Shown piece by piece: positions 56,537 through 64,000 of a stretch of DNA of 64,000 nt; position 1 is the stretch's first letter; every line of letters starts with the position of its first letter. Position numbers and translations under genes: made by a program. This stretch comes from Histoplasma ohiense (taxonomy: Eukaryota > Ascomycota > Eurotiomycetes > Onygenales > Ajellomycetaceae): assembly GCA_017607445.1 (NCBI GenBank), contig JAEVHH010000002.1, positions 1,178,001 through 1,242,000 of the forward strand, read 5' to 3'. The notes beneath the pieces were generated by a model. The model saw nothing but the letters and a program-made list of their open reading frames with translations, was not told the origin of the DNA and searched no databases.

Positions 56537-57246
56537 AAAAGCAAGGTGTTTCCGGTTCTTAGATCTCATCGGCGTTATGTTTTGCCATTACCTTTTTTAC
56601 AGCTTTGGACTGGACATCCACATTAACGAAGGCCTGTTTGGTTACAAGTGTGATGATCCTTTTTTTGTCGCCCATTCTTGCCTTTGCATTTTGTGTACTC
56701 GAGGAAATGGGAAAAGTGTGGTTTAATGTATTTTGATACAGAAATGATTATAGATTTGATCAAAAAGATAAAACGTGGAACTAAAAGCCCTTGCGCGAAC
56801 TAGAAATTTATATGCCTATATCTGGTTTCAAGTTAGGTGCCAAGGCCCCATTGCCTCTGCCGTTGTTATCAAGATTTCTGTAAGAGGGTTGAACCTTGGT
56901 TGGCGAGCTAACCATCCCACAGGTTATATGTGTGGGTCACGTGGGATAGGGCTTGTGTAGTAGCTCCAACAATTTCATTGGATGATTATGTAATTTTATG
57001 TTGACTAACTAGTTAACTAGTTGGCGCGATAAGCGCACTTGGTCACCAGATAAAAAGCGCCAGAGAGATGCACATGATGAACGATCTGGATGGCCTTTCC
57101 ATTGACCTCAACAAATGCAGCACCCAGGCGAAATGCCTTCCTAACCAAGCATCCGCCCGCAACATTGCTCTTAAAGGACTTTATTTGCCATCCAGATATC
57201 CAGCACACTAAATAACCCGCCCTGGCTGCTTGGATATTACAGTGAA
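56166..57246. other. Intergenic region with T33
   Basis: 1.1 kb between tandem plus-strand genes. A 33-base T run lies at about 56503-56535 and a T15 near 56328-56342, both in the MED15 3' flank. The promoter of the transporter gene should lie in the last few hundred bases. Confidence 0.5.
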
Positions 57247-58758
57247 ATGGCACCCAAGTCACTCATTCCATTCCTGGTCGCCATGATGTTGGTGACTGGT
57301 GTTTGCAACACGATCCTTACAAAATACCAGGTCAATTTTGTTCTACATACCTTCCCACTTTTGGGCCAGTTTCCGCTGACAAGCTGTGAAATTAAAAGGA
57401 CATGCAATGTGTTCGCAACTGCGATTCCCCCGACCCGAAAAAGCGGGTGGTGTTTGAACAGCCTGTCGTCCAAACGTATGTTTTCAAACCTTCCCTTTCT
57501 TAAACGCAAATGGGGTGATAACAATGGGAGCAGTCTACAAATGTTCATCGGAGAAATGGGGTGTTGGCTGGTTGTGTTGGCGTGCAAGTTCTGGAATCGG
57601 TATATTAGCCATCGGCTCGGCGGTTCCTCTGAAGCATCACTTCTCACCGGTGGTTATGAGCCGGTTGACGGTGCGGACAATGATCTTGCCGAATCCGACG
57701 ATGAATTAGACTCCACCTCTCCCTTAAATGGAAGTCTGCGAGCTTCGACTACAAAGCGCTCTAAAGAACATGATGGTAGAATAAAATTGAAAGGCTGGAA
57801 GGTATTCATGCTGGCTGCACCAGCATGCTGTGATATCACTGGTACCACGCTTATGAATGTCGGATTGTTATTTGTCGTTGCAAGCATATATCAGATGACG
57901 CGAGGTGCACTGGTGCTCTTCGTCGGCCTTTTCAGCGTACTTTTTCTTCGCAGGAAATTATATCTATACCAGTGGCTGGCTCTGGTCGTTGCTGTCCTTG
58001 GAGTTGGCATTGTCGGACTTGCCGGTGCCATCTTTAAAGATAACACTGAAGCTCTGGGTGACTCCCGAACCGTGGCGCAACTGATTTCAAGGGCAGAGGA
58101 ACTTGACGGTTTATCTGGTGAAACTCCAGTAGCTGTACGGACGATTATTGGGGTGCTATTGATCGCAGGAGCCCAAATTTTCACAGCCACCCAATTCGTT
58201 TTGGAAGAGTGGATTCTTGAGAATTATGCGATGGATCCTCTGCAGGTTGTTGGTTGGGAAGGAATTTTTGGATTTCTAGTTACGCTTTTCGGCATGATAA
58301 TCCTTCATTTCGCTATCGGCAATACCGAAAATGGGAGGCACGGATATTTTGATATGAGGGAAGGGTGGCACAATACGACTACGAATAAGGCTGTTGCGAT
58401 ATCGGGCATACTAATTATGATCAGTATAGGGTATGTAAACGCTTGCATTTCCTACCAGTTTTGAAGATCATAACTGACATTACTCAGCGGCTTTAACTTT
58501 TTTGGCCTCAGTGTCACTCGATCTGTATCTGCCACTTCCCGCAGCACCATCGACACGTGCCGCACTCTCTTCATCTGGATGATATCTCTTGGTCTTGGTT
58601 GGGAGTCCTTCAAGTGGCTTCAGGTAGTTGGTTTCGCTATGCTTGTTTACGGCACTTTCCTTTTCAATGATATCGTCAATCCTCCTCTGAAAGCCTGCGT
58701 ACCGACACACAGGCCAAGGGAAGAGCTCTTTCCGGAAGAGCCCATCGAACATATATAA
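57247..58758 (+). CDS. SLC35F6-like drug/metabolite transporter
   Basis: Predicted 442 aa from exons 57247-57330, 57399-57475, 57534-58430 and 58488-58758; phases close. The start MAPKSLIPFLVAMMLVTGV is the first helix. Splicing gives the loop CVRNCDSPDPKKRVVFEQP, then LQMFIGEMGCWLVVL. Family blocks include APACCDITGTTLMNVGLLF, SIYQMTRGALVLFVGLFSVL, FLRRKLYLYQWLALVVAVLG and TATQFVLEEWILENYAMDPL. About ten membrane segments fit the EamA/DMT superfamily; SLC35F6 relatives are lysosomal or mitochondrial in animals. Substrate unknown. The last exon reads GFNFFGLSVTRSVSATSRST and ends PEEPIEHI. It is the last intact gene before the repeat island. Confidence 0.85.
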
Positions 58759-59286
58759 ACAGGCTTAACTTCCACACTTGTAAAATTTCCGGGAATTTTC
58801 TGGGAATTTTCTTCCGGTAATAACCAACATGTTGTAGGCTATTTTCGGACTTGGAAATTTGGTGTTTTCTGGAATCCCCTTCCATTTATAGCTCAAATTT
58901 CATTCACGTTGGTGGAGCATTGGTTATGGCATTTGGCGGCGTGTTGTTGTGTATGGGTCTTATTTTCCAGCTCGTTGGCAGGCGTTACTTCATACTTTAT
59001 GATCAACTTTTCATTTGTTCATCAACGCAATTTTTGCTACATTCTTATGTGTCAACAGTTTAGTATTTTGGTATGGTTCAATTCAACGTCTTTCAATCAT
59101 AAAACTCATATCAACTGAAGAATCTTCCCAATTGCTATCTGAAATTTAACGTAATACACTAACTGTGCCAAGCGCTACTCACTACCATTAGTGAGTGCGC
59201 CACAGCGTACGGAAAACCACACTGTACAGAAAATATTATGAATATCATCAATCTTCATTCTTAAATATTCATTAATCATCACCATC
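58759..59286. other. Boundary between gene and repeat island
   Basis: 528 bp with no gene. CpGs become rare after about 59215 (the last cluster is near CAGCGTACGG), marking the edge of the mutated repeat DNA. Confidence 0.5.
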
Positions 59287-60356
59287 ATGCCTAAATCTTC
59301 CAATTACACTGAAGAGCAATTGCAAAATGTCATTGACACATTTAGAAAGAATCCAACATTAAAAATCACATCTCTGTCATGAGAATTCAAAGTTCCATAT
59401 GCAACCTTGTATGGAAGACTTAATGGCAAGAAATCAAGGACTACAAGGATTCCACTCAATTGAGTGTTGAATGACAGCCAGAAGGAGGCTATTAAGATGT
59501 GGATTCATCAGATGAATATTAATTTTTGCCCACCCACAATTGAGCATATTGAAGCTGCTGTGAATCAGATGCTTAAGCAGCATTATACAGATTCTGAAAC
59601 TTCTTCTTTCACTGTGAGCAAGATGTAAGCATATCAATTTATCAAACTTCTATCAAATGACTACAAAAGAATGAAGCAGAAGTCAATGAATTCAAAACAA
59701 ATATCTAGTAAGAATATAAACTTTATCAACAACTGATTTGATTGATATGAATCTGTTCTCAATCAATATCATTTCTTCAGATGTGATATCTACAACTTTA
59801 ATGAGATTGAATTTCAAGAAAGAGAAGAATGTGAACAGTGAGTTATAACTGTTTTTCAAGATACAAATTCTGTCATACAATCTTCATATTCTTGCAGATT
59901 AATAACAGTGATGGAGTGTGTCAGTACAGATGACACAGTATTGAATCCACTGATTATAATGAAATCAAAAATTTATCTAGAAGATTGATATACACAGTCA
60001 AATCTATCAGATAATTATACTATAATCACATCTGACACTAGCTTCATCAATGATGAGATCACATTTGAATGACTCAAACAGTTCAATGAGATTACAAAAA
60101 AGCATCAAATAAACAGTCATTGACTACTACTTCTTGACAATCATAAATCTCATCTTACAGACAAATTCCTTCATTATTGCAATCTTTATAAGATCATTAT
60201 ATTTGAGTTTCCATCTCATACAAGTCATATTCTACAATCTCTTGATGATGTGTCTTTTCAACAGTATAAGCATTATCATACAAAGACAGTTAACAAGACT
60301 GCTCACTACAGATATAAGCAATATGATGAAAGACAATTTCTTATCAATCTGTGATG
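59287..60356 (+). pseudogene. Mutated pogo/Fot1-type DDE transposase
   Basis: One reading frame runs from ATG 59287 to about 60356 with stops but no frameshift. It shows a Psq/Tc5-type helix-turn-helix (YTEEQLQNVIDTFRKNP ... VPYATLYGRL), a second DNA-binding part (LNDSQKEAIKMWIHQMN) and the DDE domain. The segment IYNFNEIEFQ stands where the first catalytic Asp of NFDETGF is expected, so Asp has become Asn; the later sites LLLLDNHKSH and LQSLDDVSF are kept. Stops include TGA at 59380 and 59461, TAA at 59626 and several later TGA codons, mostly at positions where Arg or Trp would be expected. CpG is almost absent. This fits RIP-type C-to-T mutation of an otherwise full-length copy. Terminal inverted repeats were not located. 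Confidence 0.75.
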
Positions 60357-60699
60357 ATGTAATACACTTGTTTATTATTTCCTTATTATCTTCACTTATT
60401 ATCTTCACTTATTCTTACCTCTTTCCATTATACTCTCACTATCACTATTTCTATATGTATATATATATCAATGTATGTATTTCACACATCTTCTTTCTCT
60501 TTCTTTTCTTTCTTAGCAATTAGCTACACTATGCTATGTTACACTACTATACTATATTACTCTACAATATATTACTATTATCTTCACTATGCTATACACT
60601 ATCTTCTACTGTTACTCTTCATACTGTCACTACACCTCATAGTTTCTAATCACTCAATCTTTGAGAGACAGTCTGTTGAGTAATAGTCATAATCTCTAC
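60357..60699. repeat. AT-rich repeat DNA between relics
   Basis: Low-complexity T/A/C-rich stretch with many ACTAT and TTATC motifs and no CpG. No coding frame was supported. It may be the 3' end of the pogo element or the 5' leader of the Gag relic. Confidence 0.4.
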
Positions 60700-62040
60700 C
60701 CACAGCATTCACTGTATTTGTGCTACTGCTGAATCTGAAGCAGTAAACATCATAAAAGAAAACTGTGAAATGCACACTTCTGCCACTGAAAGTGTGTAAT
60801 AAGTATCATCTTTCTCTATGAAATCAGACTCTGAGTATAGTTCAGAAGAGGATATCTTTTCTGAAAATCTCAGTGCAATTGAGACTGAGAAAATAGCTGT
60901 GGCTAGAAGAATCAAAAAATTACAGACTGAGAAAGAATTGCAAGAACTTCAACAGCAGTGCAATACTTTACTACAAGAATTGAATGAAACAATTCTGATC
61001 ATCTGAAATATGCTAGAAGTGCATTCAAACCACAGTAGAGATGCAATTAGTGTGAATGATAATCACAATAATATCACAAATATTCTCAGATCATCAGAAG
61101 TCATACTACAAATACTCAACATTTTAGTAAAAAGCACTGTGACTACTGTCAGTGGAAGATGTAGTTGAATATCACTTTGACAATTAGAACTTTGAGATCT
61201 CAACATGAGTGATCACTCTTCTCAGAGAGATGTGGAAAAGTTTCAAGATCAAAGTATGAAAGAATTCAAAAACTTTGTTACAGCTGCTATCACTTTTCAT
61301 ATCAGTGATTTTGATTACTACAATGAACACAATCATCGAAAGATCATTGAAGCCATTACTCATTTCAATGTCAAGATGCAACAACATTGATATCAACATA
61401 TATATGATATATGAACTTTGCCACCATGAAAAGAATTTGTTAGTTGAATGCAATGTCAAGTCACTGATTCAGATAAAAGTTTCTGAAATGCTGATAGACA
61501 GTACTGAAAAACAGAGTAACAAGAAGATCAGACAGTTCAACAATTTGTTTCACATTTACAATCAATTGAAGAACATCTGTGGCATTCTTATAGCAAATAT
61601 CATCAGAAATCACACCTCTATATGAAAGTTTTACCTTTCATTCATTGAGAATTTGACAAATATGCAATCAAATTGAAAGAGTTAAGCTATGATGTCACTC
61701 TACATAAACTTGCAATGACAGAATCAAATCTGTCAGAGAGACAGAAGAAGCTTAAAGAGAAGTCAAATTTCAAAAACCCCACTCAAAGCTTTAACAACAG
61801 AAATAATGCTGATAATAAATCATAAAACAAACACAGATAAAATGACACTACAAAGTCTGATGACTTCATCTGATCAAAATATTGCTGTTATTGCAAGCAA
61901 CCAGGACATACCATTGATTTGTGTTTCAAACAACTCAAAGACAAATTCAAAAACACCAAGTTCAACTCAAAACCTGATATGAAAGATATGAAGAACTTGA
62001 AGAACTCAAAAAACACTTAAGATACATCATTCAGCTCACA
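60700..62040 (+). pseudogene. Mutated retrotransposon Gag-like gene with zinc knuckle
   Basis: A single frame (the same phase from about 60704 to 62040) carries a coiled stretch (IKKLQTEKELQELQQQ), MSDHSSQRDVEKFQDQSMKE at 61205, Gag-like QTVQQFVSHLQSIEEHL and LAMTESNLSERQKKLKEK, and a CCHC knuckle CCYCKQPGHTIDLC at 61883-61924 with correct CX2CX4HX4C spacing. Many TGA stops interrupt it without frameshifts. It is the Gag part of a Copia- or Gypsy-like LTR element; no protease or reverse transcriptase follows, since an LTR-like sequence starts at 62091. Whether the 60700-61200 part belongs to Gag or to the end of the pogo element is unclear. Confidence 0.55.
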
Positions 62041-62090
62041 ATGACAGTCATAAATGCAGAAAATCAATACAAAAATATCTTAAGCTTCAC

Positions 62091-62920
62091 TGTCACAGTA
62101 GAACTCACTACATCTAAAAGTGTGATGAGTTAGTATCTGTTAGTAATTAACTTACACAATCAACTCCTCTTCTACACTCACTTGTTTCTGACTGTTGTGA
62201 CTTTGTATAATTCTCAATGTTCTTCCACTCTATGCTCTGTGCTCATATAGTTTCTAACAATTCTTTCATATAGCTTTTAACATTCTTTCACTTCATGCTC
62301 TGCATTTATATAGTCTCTAACAATTCTTCTGCATAGCTTCTTATATTCTTCCACTCTGTGTTCCACACTCATATAGTCTCTAACAATTCTTCCATATAGC
62401 TCTCAATGATTCTCTCATCTCACATTTCATACTTACATAGTTTCTAATAATTCTTATATATATCTCTTAATGTTCTTTTATTCTGTACTTCACTGTGAAG
62501 TGGCTTCTGATATTCTTCTGCTCTGAACTTTTCTCTATAAGAATCCTCTTCATATAATCTTTTCTTCTGATTTCTTTTCTCTTTCTTTTCTTAATCAATT
62601 CATAATCTGTAATAAGAATAGTATCAAATTGTTAATTGAAGTACATCTATTACATTATGAATTGATTCTTCTGTATTTAAGACTCAAGTGTTTTGTTATT
62701 AATTCTTACATCTGAGTGTGTTGTTATCAGTTCTTACACTCAAGTGTGTTGTTTACAGACTTGAGTGTCTAGTTGTTACAAGAGATCTCTCATGAGTCTG
62801 AGTGCTTTTATTGTTAGTTATATAAACTGTTGTGTCTAAGCATCTGAAACACAATCAACTGTGTTCTATAAGATCTGAGTGTCTACAAACTGTAACACTG
62901 TAAATAGTGTTCATGAAGAA
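62091..62920 (+). mobile_element. LTR-like segment of a second retrotransposon
   Basis: Begins TGTCACAGTAGAAC right after the Gag relic breaks off and precedes another Gag start at 63031. It is AT-rich and CpG-free, contains a 63-bp tandem array and later repeated GAGTGT motifs (62701-62885). The 3' edge and any primer binding site could not be fixed. The LTR nature is inferred from the position before Gag and the TG start. Confidence 0.4.
62205..62518. repeat. Tandem repeat, about five 62-64 bp units
   Basis: Diverged units built around ATAGTYTCTAACAATTCTTC; the core recurs at 62251, 62313, 62376 and 62440, spacing 62, 63 and 64. Each unit also contains TTCTTCCACTCTRTG or a variant. It lies inside the LTR-like segment. 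Confidence 0.75.
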
Positions 62921-63030
62921 GCTTGATCAAGTTTAACACTGCAATACTGCAAATAGTGTCTGCAAGAGAATCAAATATCTACAAATATTTCTTTTCTTTT
63001 TTTTATTATTATATATTCTTAGATATCAAA

Positions 63031-64000
63031 ATGAACTACAAGCAATTCTACAAACATTCACTGCATCTGAACACAGCAGATAATAACTTAGATCTACAAA
63101 GCATTCTTCAGCAGCAGACACTACAGATAACTGAATTGCAACAACAATTTGTTGAGATGAGTACTTCTGTATTCATCATTTCTTCTACATCTATGTCTCA
63201 CAAAAAGCTCTCAAGAGAGAAGCTTTCAATTCTCAATAAATATGAGAAAGATCTAGCACTCTATCTTATGTGAAAGTCAAAAGTGAACATCAAATTGAAC
63301 ATCAATGAACAAACAATAGACTTGCTATCCAATCAAGTGTGATATATTCATAGCAGATTGAATGACAACATATTAGCAAAATTTCAACTCTGAATGAGTC
63401 ATTGTCAGAATCATCAGTGTATATCAGAGCTAGTCTTTCAACAACTCAACTCTCTCTTTCTCAATTCTACACTTCAAGTCAAGATATTAGACTGATTTAA
63501 TCAAACTCATCAGATGAATGTTGTGTTGACAACTTATCTTTCTAAATTCAATCACAAACTTCTAGAAGCAGATGAGCAAGACTGAAACAATGCTATCAAG
63601 ATCAATATATTGTTCAAGAACTTGAACTTTCAGTTGTATAACTGAAGTATAGAGTGTTCAAAGTTTTCAATATACAGCAAATTCTGTGCTGATCTTCATC
63701 TGTTGAACAACAATCTGTCTCAGTTTTGCATGCTTCAAAATTGCAGAGAATTTTATTAAATAAATGTGTATGCTCTGAACTGCTCTGCAGCATTCTCTGT
63801 CTTCAAATCAGAATCAATGAACTAAGTTCCACATGTAAACACAAGTCATCTGAGAGTCCTCAATATCTCAGAGAAGAATGTCATCAATCAAATCATCAGA
63901 GAAGTCTGCATACACTGCAACAAGTCAGAGCACTTTGTAAATAATATTCAAATGCAATTACTTCAAGTAAACCCCCCACATGTGTAAACACTGCATTGTC
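63031..64000 (+). pseudogene. Mutated Gag gene of a second LTR retrotransposon (partial)
   Basis: The frame opens at ATG 63031 with NTADNNLDLQSILQQQTLQ, a coiled heptad region, then HKKLSREKLSILNKYEKD and, after stops, matrix/capsid-like text (HSRLNDNILAKFQL, LTTYLSKFNHKLLEADEQD). The first stop is TGA at 63271. A knuckle-like CIHCNKSEHFVNNI near 63907-63948 has Ile where the last Cys should be. The frame runs off the window edge. Substitutions dominate and frameshifts are not needed, as with the other relics here. This resembles Ty3/Gypsy-type Gag proteins of Onygenales, from memory. Confidence 0.6.

Noticed and set aside
61275..61625. 116-codon frame overlapping the first Gag relic
   Set aside because: A different phase from the one carrying the zinc knuckle and Gag-like text. 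The open stretch arises because stops were created in the other frame.
1..64000. CRISPR arrays or bacterial operon-type systems
   Set aside because: No spaced direct repeats of that type were seen. Introns and the gene set are eukaryotic.

Overview
The window looks like nuclear DNA of a filamentous ascomycete. Genes carry short (about 50-250 nt) GT-AG introns with CTAAC/CTGAC-type branch sites. The gene set is fungal: MSC1/Ish1, TVP18, AIM18, a Mod5/TeaR-like CaaX protein, a NACHT-WD40 NLR and Med15. Repeats at both ends are CpG-depleted and shot through with stop codons, as RIP leaves them. Long AT-rich retrotransposon islands beside gene-rich GC-balanced DNA suggest Eurotiomycetes, perhaps Onygenales/Ajellomycetaceae such as Blastomyces. 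That placement is inference from protein style and repeat composition. Exons were joined by eye from splice sites and reading phase; no transcript or homology search was available.

Layout. 1-2900: a broken Helo-like STAND N-terminal gene, then a decayed LTR-element-like stretch with a tRNA-like block. 2937-24425: MSC1/Ish1 (-), PQ-loop transporter (+), a small putative mitochondrial protein (-), a single-pass membrane glycoprotein (-), an unrecognised 380-aa protein (-), a U2SURP/SR140-like splicing factor (+), NTF2 (+) and TVP18 (+). Two long gene-poor gaps lie at 7593-10916 and 13160-17118. 25360-25906: an intact-looking tRNA-derived SINE with a 13-bp target-site duplication. 26383-31813: a 1668-aa NACHT-WD40 NLR (-). 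33852-58758: RBR E3 ligase (+), AIM18 (+), glutaredoxin (-), CaaX polarity protein (-), UBL-BAG cochaperone (-), LMBR1 protein (-), Med15 (+) and SLC35F6-like transporter (+). From about 59200 to the window end: a repeat island with a pogo/Fot1 transposase relic, a zinc-knuckle Gag relic, an LTR-like segment with a 63-bp tandem repeat, and the start of a second Gag relic that runs off the edge.

The genes form no pathway cluster. They are mostly housekeeping genes (nuclear transport, splicing, Mediator, Golgi, mitochondria, membrane transport), with two STAND/NLR-type self-recognition loci, one intact and one dead. The strongest unusual signals are the SINE, the CpG-directed mutation of the right-hand island with reading frames otherwise kept, the RBR ligase with an N-terminal acylation motif and internal duplication, the glutaredoxin with a possible non-AUG mitochondrial leader, and the Ala-Gln minisatellite in Med15. 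I saw no convincing tRNA or rRNA gene, CRISPR array or new multi-gene system.
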